Made by a program: the position numbers and the translations under genes. DNA of 64,000 nucleotides from the NCBI RefSeq assembly GCF_014202945.1, contig NZ_JACHHW010000001.1:124001-188000 (forward strand), in the 5' to 3' direction. Below are positions 26,679-35,419 of the stretch, one piece after another. Each line of letters starts with the position of its first letter. The stretch's first letter is position 1. The notes beneath the pieces were generated by a model, which made no database searches, was not told the DNA's origin, and was given only the letters and a program-made list of their open reading frames with translations. This stretch comes from Zhongshania antarctica (GTDB taxonomy: Bacteria; Pseudomonadota; Gammaproteobacteria; Pseudomonadales; Spongiibacteraceae).

Positions 26679-27302
26679 ATGACTGCACAGCGTTTTGATC
26701 TCATTCTCACCGGTGAACTCGCACCGGGCCACCCACGTGATATCGCATTAAAGCAGTTGGCAAGCTTGTTTAAACGTCCTATCGACCAGGTCGAAAAACT
26801 ACTCGCGGGCAAGCCCAATCGCATTCGAAAAGACCTCGACGCCAACGAAATTAAACGCTACCAGCAAGTCTTTGCCAAAATAGGGCTCATCGCTGTTGCT
26901 AAGCCCTGCAATGCAGAAGGCCTAGCAACAAGCCCAATACCGGCGGCTAAACCCGACTCTAACTTGAGTTTAAGCCCCGAGGGCACCCCAGTCTTACGCG
27001 ATAACGAACGTCCTACGAGTACTGACTCAGCCCCCGACACCAGCCACTTAAGTCTGGCGCAAAGCGGCGAAAACCTGAGAGATCAACACGAGACACCCCC
27101 ACTGCCGCTGCCAGACACAGAGCACCTCAGCCTAGGCGCGACCGGTGACGATCTTCTGCCCCCCAAACCACCTGAACTTGAAATTGACCTCGATGCCCTA
27201 ACTGCCGACCTCAGTCTCAGTGAAGCCGGTACGCAATTACTGCCCGACAAGCCCAACGTAGCGCATAAAGTACCCGATACCAGTCACCTAAAGCTAAAGT
27301 AA
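26679..27302 (+). CDS. Hypothetical protein with four SLxxxG repeats
   Basis: 207 residues. The first 70 form a compact domain (RFDLILTGELAPGHPRDIAL...KIGLIAVAK) like the small N-terminal domain found in many gammaproteobacterial proteins of unknown role. The rest is a Pro/Asp-rich linker with repeated units: NLSLSPEGTPVL (95), HLSLAQSGENL (123), HLSLGATGDDLL (149), DLSLSEAGTQLL (178), ending HLKLK. PDTxHLxL occurs at 119, 145 and 199. No signal peptide or membrane segment. The repeats look like linear binding motifs. Convergent with the histidine kinase gene. Confidence 0.7.
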   Translation: MTAQRFDLILTGELAPGHPRDIALKQLASLFKRPIDQVEKLLAGKPNRIRKDLDANEIKRYQQVFAKIGLIAVAKPCNAEGLATSPIPAAKPDSNLSLSPEGTPVLRDNERPTSTDSAPDTSHLSLAQSGENLRDQHETPPLPLPDTEHLSLGATGDDLLPPKPPELEIDLDALTADLSLSEAGTQLLPDKPNVAHKVPDTSHLKLK

Positions 27303-27317
27303 CTCGCTTAGCAACGT

Positions 27318-28706
27318 TTAACTAAGCTGCTCTGGCCGAGGGAAACGCAGGACAATCCGCAGCCCCGGTTTATTATCTTTCAGGTCTATATAACCGTCGT
27401 GCAGCTTCACCACCGCTTGCACTAAGCTGAGGCCCAGGCCATTGCCCGGGTGCCGACTGCGACTGTGTTCAACACGGAAAAAGCGCTGAAATACTTTTTC
27501 ACGGTCTTCCTCGGGAATACCTATACCGCTGTCGGCAACTTCGATACGCAGGACATTTTTCTCGACAGCTAAATTGACCTGTACCTTGCCGCCTTCAGGG
27601 GTATATTTAATGGCGTTATCCACCAAGTTTGCCACCGCTTGGAACAATAAATTGCGATCACCGTGAAAACTGCCAACCTTCGCTAAACCAGTATGAAATA
27701 CCTGATTTTTCTCTGCCGACAATGGCTCATATAATTCGATAACATCCGACACCAGCGTACACAAATCAACACTAGCAAAGCCCGAGCGCCGATTACCCGA
27801 TTCCACTTGCGCAATGCGCAACAAGGCACTAAAGGTTCCCAGCAAGCCGTCAGCTTCCTCAATCAGCGCTTCAACTTCCTCGCGATTACCGGGGTCTGCG
27901 CAGTTCTCTTGCAAGCTACTTAATTTATTTCGCAAGCGTGTAAGCGGCGTGCGTAAATCGTGGGCGATATTGTCTGACACCTGTCGGACCCCGGTCATTA
28001 ATGCCTCGATTCGATCCAGCATCTGATTGACGTTTTCCGACAAACGCAGAAAATCACCAGTACTACTATTAATATCGATCCGCTCGGTGAGGTCACCGGT
28101 CATAATACGACGCAGGGTAATATTGATGCGGTCAATCCGTTGTAAACTCAGTGCGGCGACAATGGTGCCACCAATGGTACCGAGCAAAATCGTAGCGACC
28201 ATACTGCGGGTCAATGCGCCGGCAACCAGCTTGGTACTGTTCAGCACATCGGCATAGTGCCTCGCCACCAGCACATGCTCACCGCCGGGCAGTTGCTTTG
28301 ATCTGGCAATAAACTCGGTGCCCACTGAGTCGGCATTATCGAGCATGGATTCAAAGTTGAAGCCCAGCCAACCGTCTCGGTATTCCTCACTGTCGGGCCA
28401 CTGATCGAGGTTACCCGCAATTTTATTGAGATGTTCATCGCCAACAAAATAAAAAAACCGAATCAAACGGTCGGGGCCGCTGTGTATTTTGACAAAGTTT
28501 TCAACCGCCGGCTCACCACCTTCTTGATAAGCCTGACTTAGAGAGCCGAGTTCCTCGGTAACCGAGTGATGGACTTCGGCAAAAAAGTCGTAGGCAATAA
28601 AGGCGTAGATAAGCGCCAAAACCATAAAAACGGCCAGACTCAGCCACGCTACATAGCTGACCAAAAACCGAAAGGTGAAGCTGGTAAATATTTTACTGAG
28701 AATCAT
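27318..28706 (-). CDS. Sensor histidine kinase of an OmpR-type two-component system
   Basis: 462 residues from ATG 28706, overlapping the response-regulator gene by 14 nt. It has two membrane helices (near 15-40 and 160-185) enclosing a periplasmic sensor domain, then HAMP. HisKA has NIAHDLRTPLTRLRN. The ATP lid has NAIKYTPEGG, DSGIGIPEED and GNGLGLSLVQAVVKLHDG. The organisation is QseC/PhoQ-like. No ligand can be predicted. The likely target is the divergent gene at 29556. Confidence 0.9.
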   Translation of the reverse strand: MILSKIFTSFTFRFLVSYVAWLSLAVFMVLALIYAFIAYDFFAEVHHSVTEELGSLSQAYQEGGEPAVENFVKIHSGPDRLIRFFYFVGDEHLNKIAGNLDQWPDSEEYRDGWLGFNFESMLDNADSVGTEFIARSKQLPGGEHVLVARHYADVLNSTKLVAGALTRSMVATILLGTIGGTIVAALSLQRIDRINITLRRIMTGDLTERIDINSSTGDFLRLSENVNQMLDRIEALMTGVRQVSDNIAHDLRTPLTRLRNKLSSLQENCADPGNREEVEALIEEADGLLGTFSALLRIAQVESGNRRSGFASVDLCTLVSDVIELYEPLSAEKNQVFHTGLAKVGSFHGDRNLLFQAVANLVDNAIKYTPEGGKVQVNLAVEKNVLRIEVADSGIGIPEEDREKVFQRFFRVEHSRSRHPGNGLGLSLVQAVVKLHDGYIDLKDNKPGLRIVLRFPRPEQLS

Positions 28707-29370
28707 CCAACATATACCCAGCACCGCGCACGGTATTCAACAGAGGCTTATCAAAACCCTTATCAATTTTCTGACGCAGGCGGCTGATATGAACATCAAT
28801 GACATTGGTTTGGGGATCAAAATGGTAGTCCCATACGTTTTCTAGGAGCATAGTGCGCGTCACAACCTGACCGGCATGGCGCATTAAATACTCAAGCAAT
28901 TTGTATTCCCGAGGCTGCAAATTAAAGGCCTGCCCAGCGCGGGAGACCTTATGCGCCAACAAGTCCATTTCTAAGTCGGCAACTTTAAGCCGCGTTACCG
29001 CCGACCCAGCTTCTTGCCGCCGCAGCATAACTTCAATGCGGGCCAATAATTCAGCGAAAGCAAAGGGCTTGACCAAATAGTCGTCCCCGCCTGCTTTGAG
29101 GCCTTTAACTCGGTCGTCTACCTCACCGAGGGCACTTAATATTAACGCTGGGGTACTGTCATTGGCAGCGCGCAATGTCTGAATAATGGTTAGGCCATCA
29201 ACATAGGGCAGCATTCGGTCGACAATCAGCGCGTCGTACTGCTCGGTGGTCGCCTGAACTAAGCCGGTTTTACCATCGGCGGCGTGCTCAACCTGATAGC
29301 CGCTCTCGCGCAGGCCCTTCACTATGTACTCTGCCACACTGGCGTCATCTTCTATCAATAAAACCCGCAT
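28693..29370 (-). CDS. OmpR/PhoB-family response regulator
   Basis: 225 residues. The receiver domain has acidic EDD near the N-terminus, phospho-Asp in IVDRMLPYVDGL, and KPFAFAEL with the conserved Lys. The C-terminal winged helix has LQPREYKLLEYLMRHAGQVVTR and VDVHISRLRQKID. AGGGAAA precedes the ATG. First gene of the two-component operon, divergent from the possible outer-membrane protein at 29556 across a 185-nt gap. Confidence 0.92.
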   Translation of the reverse strand: MRVLLIEDDASVAEYIVKGLRESGYQVEHAADGKTGLVQATTEQYDALIVDRMLPYVDGLTIIQTLRAANDSTPALILSALGEVDDRVKGLKAGGDDYLVKPFAFAELLARIEVMLRRQEAGSAVTRLKVADLEMDLLAHKVSRAGQAFNLQPREYKLLEYLMRHAGQVVTRTMLLENVWDYHFDPQTNVIDVHISRLRQKIDKGFDKPLLNTVRGAGYMLDDSQ

Positions 29371-29555
29371 CTAGCTTATTTCCCTTCCGATTTTATTATT
29401 TATCTGTACCAGTTAAGCCCCAACCCTAGGCTAGCACCTGCGCCTCTTGCGACAAGACCGCAGGCAGCAAGGTAGATCTACTTATTCACCCACAGTATGC
29501 GGGCGAGTAAGCTTATTTCCAACAGTTACAGAACTGGCAATGGAGACTAACAGCA

Positions 29556-30044
29556 ATGAATAATATAAAAAATGGCTGCCAGACGATTAAATATCACTTA
29601 GCTCGGTGCAAACAGCTTGCCCTGATTACACTTGCCGTAAGTTCTGGTAATTGCCTATCTCAGCACTGGGGCGTGCCGACGCCAAATGATATAACACTTC
29701 CCCACAATCAGAAACTCGGATACCAACCTACCCTCAGCTTTTGTGTCGAACGCAACAACGATACGGGCAATTTCCAGGCATTTAATGCTAATCAAGCGCG
29801 ATTTAATCAGGTGTGGATGGATCAAGACAACGCCAAACAGGGCAGCGATGCCATTCATGCCCTTGTAAAGATGGGCTTTAAGCGCTTATACAAATCCTTT
29901 CATGAGCGCAGCAGAGGCGCCCAACGATTCCTACCCAACGAGGAAGGCAGTATTGCCGCACCGAGCTTCAGGCAGTACAAAACCGATTACATTGTGCATC
30001 TGCGCAGTGACTCATTAACAGTCGGTCTTGCCATGGCCTTTTAG
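29556..30044 (+). CDS. Hypothetical exported protein, possible small outer-membrane protein
   Basis: 162 residues; GGAGA lies before the ATG. A basic N-terminus and hydrophobic stretch QLALITLAVSSGN could be an export signal. The last residues, YKTDYIVHLRSDSLTVGLAMAF, alternate polar and hydrophobic residues and end in Phe, as in outer-membrane beta-barrels. I recognise no family. Its position divergent from a two-component system suggests it is a regulated target. It ends before, and in another frame from, the RDD gene. Confidence 0.6.
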   Translation: MNNIKNGCQTIKYHLARCKQLALITLAVSSGNCLSQHWGVPTPNDITLPHNQKLGYQPTLSFCVERNNDTGNFQAFNANQARFNQVWMDQDNAKQGSDAIHALVKMGFKRLYKSFHERSRGAQRFLPNEEGSIAAPSFRQYKTDYIVHLRSDSLTVGLAMAF

Positions 30045-30102
30045 CAGGCAAGCCAAGCCTGCTCTGCTACAATACCGCGGTTTCTCACTTGGACTGCCCA
30101 GA

Positions 30103-30606
30103 ATGACTGCCGAACTCCCCGCTCCAGGCGTATTTCGCCGCCTCGCTGCCATTGTCTATGACTGCTTCCTGCTGTTTGCGGTGCTATTTGTCGCGACTTT
30201 GATCCCCGCCTTGTTATTCAGCCCTGACATAATGGCGAATGACGCCGCCAATGATAGCGTGGTGCACGAACTTAACTCCCCGCTTGGCGGAGGCTTATAT
30301 CGCGCCTATCTCTTGAGTTTCATTATTGTGTTTTATGGCTGGTTTTGGCGAAAGAATGGCCAAACACTCGGCATGCAAGCCTGGAAAATTAAATTAGAAA
30401 GCGTTGATGGCGGCCAACCCAGCTGGGGGCAATGCCTAATTCGACTTTGTGTTGCCGTACCTGCATTAGGCCTAGCGGGACTTGGATACTGGTGGATTTG
30501 GCTAGATCGCGACAGCTTAGCCTGGCACGACCGCGCATCTAAAACCCGGCTGCGCTCACTCCCCAAAGCCGAAAAAAATAAACCCGTGGCTAAGCCCGCC
30601 GAGTAA
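30103..30606 (+). CDS. RDD-family membrane protein
   Basis: 167 residues from ATG 30103; a longer frame to 30028 overlaps the previous gene. It has RDD features: Arg-containing APGVFRRLAAIVYDCFLLFAV, then GQTLGMQAWKIKLES, and the Asp pair in WLDRDSLAWHDRASKTRL. There are three hydrophobic segments and a Lys/Pro-rich C-terminus. RDD proteins include ion antiporter-like and uncharacterised inner-membrane proteins. The 3' end overlaps the convergent lptG by 17 nt. Confidence 0.85.
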   Translation: MTAELPAPGVFRRLAAIVYDCFLLFAVLFVATLIPALLFSPDIMANDAANDSVVHELNSPLGGGLYRAYLLSFIIVFYGWFWRKNGQTLGMQAWKIKLESVDGGQPSWGQCLIRLCVAVPALGLAGLGYWWIWLDRDSLAWHDRASKTRLRSLPKAEKNKPVAKPAE

Positions 30607-31651
30607 GCATATACGTACCCGCCAAAAAGCACACGCCAATCGGCAGCAAACTGGCGTAAATGGGGTCGAAGCCATACACCATACTGGACGGCCCCAAAAT
30701 ATCTTGCGCGGTGCGAAATACAATGCCGACCATTACCCCAACAAAGACCCGAAAACCCATAGTAACATTGCGCAGGGGACCAAAAATAAAGGATATGGCC
30801 ACCAATACCATGCCCATGATTGTCAGCGGCTGAAGTAGTTTATTCCAAAACGCCAATTCATAATCACCGGCGTTCAAACCCTGCTTTTTCAAGTAACTCG
30901 CATAGCGCCACAAGCCACTAATCGATAAATCTTGAGGGTCTAAAACCAAGATATTCAGCAATTCAGGCGACAAGTCTGAGTCCCATTCCAATTGACTATA
31001 ATGCTGCTGCTGCGCCCCTTTATCACTGAATTTAACGACCTTCGCGTCTTCTAGAGTCCAGTGACCATCAATAAAATAGGCTCGCTCAGCAAAGGTGTTT
31101 TGCTCAAGACGGCGGTCGTCGTCAAAACTAAAAATGCTCACGCCAAATAACACGCCATTGGGCTGCACCGCATTAAAGTGCATAAATTGCTGCCCTTCGC
31201 GATGCCACATGCCGTGCCGAGAATGCATGCTCGCTGTTTTTTGCAGCGCCACTGCGCGCTGACTTTCAGCGATTTGCTGAGACGCTGGCGCCACGAACTC
31301 CGCCACACACAGACCCAATAGTGTCAGCAAAATAGTGGGTTTAAGCACCGCAGACACCAGCTGCCACGTAGACACCCCAGCCGAGCGCATGACGATCAAC
31401 TCACTGCTGCTGGCCAAGGCGCCCAAACCCGACAAGCAACCAACGAGCGCGGCAAACGGCAGGTAATCATAAAAGCTCCCGGGCGAGATCATGGCGACGT
31501 ATTTCAATACCGAGATAAACGTGTAATCTCCGCGAATCTCCTTTAACCCGTCTACCAACTCAGACAAAAGATCAAGACCGACGATCACCAGCAACACCAA
31601 TATAATAGCCCCAGCTACTGTGCGCCCAATATAACGGTTGAGTTTATGCAC
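30590..31651 (-). CDS. lptG: LPS export ABC permease LptG
   Basis: 353 residues from a GTG that overlaps the end of lptF. LptF/LptG fold: three N-terminal helices, with RYIGRTVAGAIILVLLVIVG and LPFAALVGCLSGLGALASSSE, where the coupling helix to LptB is. A periplasmic beta-jellyroll domain (HGMWHREGQQFMHFN) and three C-terminal helices follow. With LptF and LptB it extracts LPS from the inner membrane toward LptC/A/D. The pairing with lptF is universal. Confidence 0.93.
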   Translation of the reverse strand: MHKLNRYIGRTVAGAIILVLLVIVGLDLLSELVDGLKEIRGDYTFISVLKYVAMISPGSFYDYLPFAALVGCLSGLGALASSSELIVMRSAGVSTWQLVSAVLKPTILLTLLGLCVAEFVAPASQQIAESQRAVALQKTASMHSRHGMWHREGQQFMHFNAVQPNGVLFGVSIFSFDDDRRLEQNTFAERAYFIDGHWTLEDAKVVKFSDKGAQQQHYSQLEWDSDLSPELLNILVLDPQDLSISGLWRYASYLKKQGLNAGDYELAFWNKLLQPLTIMGMVLVAISFIFGPLRNVTMGFRVFVGVMVGIVFRTAQDILGPSSMVYGFDPIYASLLPIGVCFLAGTYMLTRRA

Positions 31652-32756
31652 GCCGACGCCTCCAGCTCAGCACCCAGTGACGGTGCATACTATCGCGGTA
31701 AAGTAATAACAAACCCAAGACCAAAAATACGCTGTGCACTGCCCACATGCCGGGGAAAACCGGCCACTGGCCCTTGGCAATGGCGTCACGCACCGCGTTG
31801 AGACAAACCAAATACACCATATAAATCATAAAAGCAGGAAACATTTTGCCAAAACGACCCCGGCGGTGGTCGGTTTTACTTAAGGACACCGCGATCAACG
31901 CGGCAATAGGCACCAGCAAGCCCAGTGAAACCCGCCATTGTATTGCCGCAATATCTTCCAGTGCCGGTGAACCCCAGAGCGCCGACGTGTCTTTGCCGTC
32001 TAACTCTTGGCGATAGGTCTTTTCTTCAGGGTCACGTATCAACTGATCGAGACGACTAAAGCTGGTCACCTGGTAGTCCATATCGCCAGACTGACCAACA
32101 TAGCGAACACCGCTATCCAGCACCAAATAGCGCTGGGCCGTGGTGTCGTCGACTTGGAAGCGACCCTGTGCCGCCGTTACCAGCGACACCAGCGGCCTGC
32201 CGCCTGCCTGCACCGGTTCTGGCTGCGCAATAAACACACCGGACATGGTCTGATTATCGCGATTGGCCTTTTCGATGTATGTCACCCTACCTGTTGCCTT
32301 GTCGAGTCGAAAGCGCCCTTCGACCGCCGCCTTAACGCCAATCTCAGACTGACTATCTGCCAGTAAATCGACATAGGCCTGAATACCAGAGGGTGTCAAA
32401 ATCAAACTAATATATGCAACGATACCGGCGGTGAATGCAGCGGGTATCATGGTATAAATCAAAAGACGGCGACGGCTCATGCCGCAGGCGCTCATTACGG
32501 TCATTTCGCTGTCAACGTATAAACGACCGTAAGAGAGCAAAATACCGATAAACAGCCCCAAGGGGAGTACCACTTCTAAAAAATTCGGTAACCGGTAGAG
32601 CATGACTAACAAAAGCACGTCGGGAGCAAAGTCACCTGAGGCTACTTGACCAAGGTACTTCACAAAACGCCCACTCATGATAATAACCAGCAAGGTCAGC
32701 GTCACGGCAAACACCGTCTTCAGCATTTCGCTGGCAAGGTATCTAAATAATATCAA
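31644..32756 (-). CDS. lptF: LPS export ABC permease LptF
   Basis: 370 residues. The start is a TTG (MILFRYLASEMLKTVF) with GGAGAGA about 8 nt upstream; an ATG lying in between is in another frame and stops after three codons. The N-terminal helices, coupling-helix region VLPLGLFIGILLSYGRLYVDSEMTV, jellyroll and final helices match LptF. It is divergent from pepA across 213 nt, as in many gammaproteobacteria, and co-transcribed with lptG through an 8-nt overlap. Confidence 0.93.
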   Translation of the reverse strand: MILFRYLASEMLKTVFAVTLTLLVIIMSGRFVKYLGQVASGDFAPDVLLLVMLYRLPNFLEVVLPLGLFIGILLSYGRLYVDSEMTVMSACGMSRRRLLIYTMIPAAFTAGIVAYISLILTPSGIQAYVDLLADSQSEIGVKAAVEGRFRLDKATGRVTYIEKANRDNQTMSGVFIAQPEPVQAGGRPLVSLVTAAQGRFQVDDTTAQRYLVLDSGVRYVGQSGDMDYQVTSFSRLDQLIRDPEEKTYRQELDGKDTSALWGSPALEDIAAIQWRVSLGLLVPIAALIAVSLSKTDHRRGRFGKMFPAFMIYMVYLVCLNAVRDAIAKGQWPVFPGMWAVHSVFLVLGLLLLYRDSMHRHWVLSWRRRRA

Positions 32757-32969
32757 ACAGCCATCTCTCCACCACCGCTCACCGCCAGTTTACCGCCAAT
32801 CGCACAAAGCGTGCCCTGTCTTTGTCGCTAAGTATTTCACGCGCAGATGATACCCTTTACACTAAGCCCAGAACACTGCCTTTACACTGTACGGTTGCCA
32901 ATCCCCATAACCGGCCCATAATAATGGCATGCATTTTCAACAATCTGCCCACAGTCTGCGAGAGTATCC

Positions 32970-34448
32970 ATGCAAATTAGCCTTAAGCCTTGTAAAGATC
33001 TTACCACCGTCAATACCGATTGCCTGATTCTTATCACCGATGCAGCACTTAGCTCAGAGCTGGCAAAAGCGGTGGACTCAGCCAGCGGCGGCGTGATCAG
33101 TCACATGCTAAAACGTGGCGACTTTACAGGAAAGCTTGCAGAAACCCTGTATTTGCCAAATATCACCGGCCTTAAAGCACGGCGCTTATTAGTCGTCGGC
33201 AAAGGCGAGAGCGAGCTCAGTGACAGTGATTTCGACAAGATCATTCAAGCGACGTTTAGCGCCCCGGCGGCAGCGGATTGCAAAGATAGCTCTTACTTAC
33301 TCGACAATATCAGCGTTACCGACCGCAAACCTGGCTGGCAGTATCAGCGCATAGCCCAATTATTAGTCAGCTCAAGCTACCGCTACACTGCAACCGTCAG
33401 CAAGCCAAAACCTGCGCTATCAATTCGCCGCGTAACGCTACAGGGCGCAAACACCGCGCCCAACCGCCAAGCCATTCAAGTTGGCAGCAGTATTGGTAAA
33501 GGCATTAATACTGCCTGCGAACTCGGCGACCTGCCCGGCAATATCTGTACTCCAGAATACATTGCCAGTGAAGCCCGCAGTCTCGGCAGTAAATTTGAGT
33601 CCGTTACCGTAAGCGTACTCGACGAAAAGAAAATGAAGCAACTCGGCATGGGCGCGCTCCTGTCGGTCAGCGCGGGCAGCGACCAAGCCGCCCGTTTGAT
33701 TGTCATTGAGTACAAGGGCGGCAAAAAAAGTGCGCAACCCCACGTATTAGTAGGCAAAGGCGTGACCTTTGATACCGGCGGTATCAGTTTGAAGCCCGGC
33801 GCCAAAATGGACGAAATGAAATACGATATGTGCGGCGCCGCAAGTGTCGTCGGCACAATGGCAGCCATTGCTAGCATGGACTTAAAGCTCAACGTGATCG
33901 GCGTTGTTGCCGCGGCCGAAAATATGCCCAGCGGCGGCGCGACCAAACCCGGTGACGTCGTCACCAGTATGTCGGGGCAAACCATCGAAATACTCAATAC
34001 AGACGCCGAAGGCCGCTTAGTCCTTTGCGACGCATTGACGTATGTAGAGCGTTTCAAGCCCGCCTCGGTTATTGATATCGCCACTTTGACCGGCGCCTGT
34101 GTCGTTGCCTTGGGCAAACACGCCGCCGGCTTGTACAGCAACCAAGACAGCTTCGCCCAAGAACTACTAGAACAAGGGCGACTCGCCCAAGATCGCGCTT
34201 GGCACATGCCACTCTGGGATGATTATCAAAACCAGCTCGACAGTAACTTTGCCGACATGGCCAATATTGGCGGCCCCGAAGCGGGCAGTGTCACCGCCGC
34301 TTGCTTCCTGTCGCGCTTCACCAAGGCTTACCGCTGGGCTCACCTCGATATCGCCGGCGCTGCGTGGCTTGGCGGCGCAAATAAAGGCGCAACAGGTCGC
34401 CCAGTAAGTTTGCTGTGCCACTATTTAATGAGCAAAGTCGGCAGCTAA
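32970..34448 (+). CDS. pepA: Leucyl aminopeptidase PepA (M17)
   Basis: 492 residues. The C-terminal catalytic domain has GKGVTFDTGGISLKP and the family signature NTDAEGRLVLCDAL, providing Lys, Asp and Glu ligands for the two metal ions. The N-terminal macro-like domain has RRLLVVGKGE. It removes N-terminal residues from peptides; in E. coli it also binds DNA. GAGAG lies before the ATG. First of a holC-valS-type block, ending 3 nt before holC. Confidence 0.95.
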   Translation: MQISLKPCKDLTTVNTDCLILITDAALSSELAKAVDSASGGVISHMLKRGDFTGKLAETLYLPNITGLKARRLLVVGKGESELSDSDFDKIIQATFSAPAAADCKDSSYLLDNISVTDRKPGWQYQRIAQLLVSSSYRYTATVSKPKPALSIRRVTLQGANTAPNRQAIQVGSSIGKGINTACELGDLPGNICTPEYIASEARSLGSKFESVTVSVLDEKKMKQLGMGALLSVSAGSDQAARLIVIEYKGGKKSAQPHVLVGKGVTFDTGGISLKPGAKMDEMKYDMCGAASVVGTMAAIASMDLKLNVIGVVAAAENMPSGGATKPGDVVTSMSGQTIEILNTDAEGRLVLCDALTYVERFKPASVIDIATLTGACVVALGKHAAGLYSNQDSFAQELLEQGRLAQDRAWHMPLWDDYQNQLDSNFADMANIGGPEAGSVTAACFLSRFTKAYRWAHLDIAGAAWLGGANKGATGRPVSLLCHYLMSKVGS

Positions 34449-34451
34449 ACC

Positions 34452-34874
34452 ATGACCAAGGTCGACTTTTACATCCTTAACCAAGGAACCGCTTCAGCGG
34501 CAATGCTCTATGCCTGCCGCTTAGCGGAAAAAGCCTATCGAAGTGGTCACGAGGTGTATATACACTGCGAAGACAGCGCCGCCGCCGACACCCTCAACCA
34601 GCAATTATGGGGGTTTCGCGACGAGAGCTTTATTCCCCACAGCTGCCACCCCGGCGACAATAATCCAGTGTTAGTGGGCTGCGGTGATTATGCGGGGGAT
34701 CATTGCGACGTCTTGATTAATACCGCGCAGGAAACGCCGACATTTTTCAGTCGCTTCCAGCGCCTCGCGGAGATTGTTAGCAAAGACGAGGCAAGCTTGC
34801 AGGCATCGCGACAGCGCTATAGCTTTTACAAAAATCGTGGCTACCCGCTACATTCTCACACTATTAACGGCTAA
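34452..34874 (+). CDS. holC: DNA polymerase III chi subunit HolC
   Basis: 140 residues. MTKVDFYILNQGT at the start, ACRLAEKAYRSGHEVYIHCED, LNQQLWGFRDESFIPHS and the terminal KNRGYPLHSH are standard HolC features. Chi links the clamp loader (via psi) to single-strand-binding protein. Position between pepA and valS is classical. Confidence 0.93.
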   Translation: MTKVDFYILNQGTASAAMLYACRLAEKAYRSGHEVYIHCEDSAAADTLNQQLWGFRDESFIPHSCHPGDNNPVLVGCGDYAGDHCDVLINTAQETPTFFSRFQRLAEIVSKDEASLQASRQRYSFYKNRGYPLHSHTING

Positions 34875-34885
34875 CGTAGATCACT

Positions 34886-35263
34886 ATGGCAAAGGATAAA
34901 GCGCCCCTTCTTGGGGAATTAGAGGCATTGCAAGCAGTGCTACTCGATACGGCCGGCATTGATCCGGCCACTATTCCTCTGTTAGACGACATCATCGAAA
35001 GTGCGCCACCTCAGCCGCGCGACATACGATCAGAGGAAGTCCGCTTTAGCGATGCCGGAGTGGAATACACGACATCACCATCAAGCAAGTTCATGGACGT
35101 GACTCACCAGCAAAATGACGACGACTTTGCGCGCGAACTGTTTATCCAAGACGTGATCGACTCAATGATGCCGGGGATCGAGTCCGAGCTGCGCAAGCGC
35201 CTACTCAATCTCGATCAGGAGATTCTTGAGCGCTGGTACCACCAAGCCCACCCTAATCGGTAA
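34886..35263 (+). CDS. Conserved hypothetical between holC and valS
   Basis: 125 residues, soluble and acidic. No named domain is recognised. An N-terminal half with ELEALQAVLLDTAGIDPATIPLLDDIIE is followed by a linker and a helical C-terminal half (RELFIQDVIDSMMPGIESELRKRLLNLDQEIL). Pseudomonads and relatives carry a similar small gene at this site, so it is probably genuine; the C-terminal helices look suited to protein interaction. It follows holC by 11 nt. Confidence 0.7.
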   Translation: MAKDKAPLLGELEALQAVLLDTAGIDPATIPLLDDIIESAPPQPRDIRSEEVRFSDAGVEYTTSPSSKFMDVTHQQNDDDFARELFIQDVIDSMMPGIESELRKRLLNLDQEILERWYHQAHPNR

Positions 35264-35419
35264 ACCCAGTCGACAATCCCAGCCACAGCTTTGGCCAGCA
35301 GGCTTAAAACTCAGTATACTTGCTCCCTTTTTAATCACCGCACTCAGTTATTCAGCCATGTCGGTTTTACCGTGGCAGACGCGGCATCATTTATCGCTAC
35401 AGCAGACAATAGAGACACA

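Noticed and set aside
33476-34207. 243-residue open frame antisense to pepA
   Set aside because: It lies wholly within pepA on the other strand, has no ribosome site, and its Ser/Pro/Leu-rich composition is that of a shadow frame.
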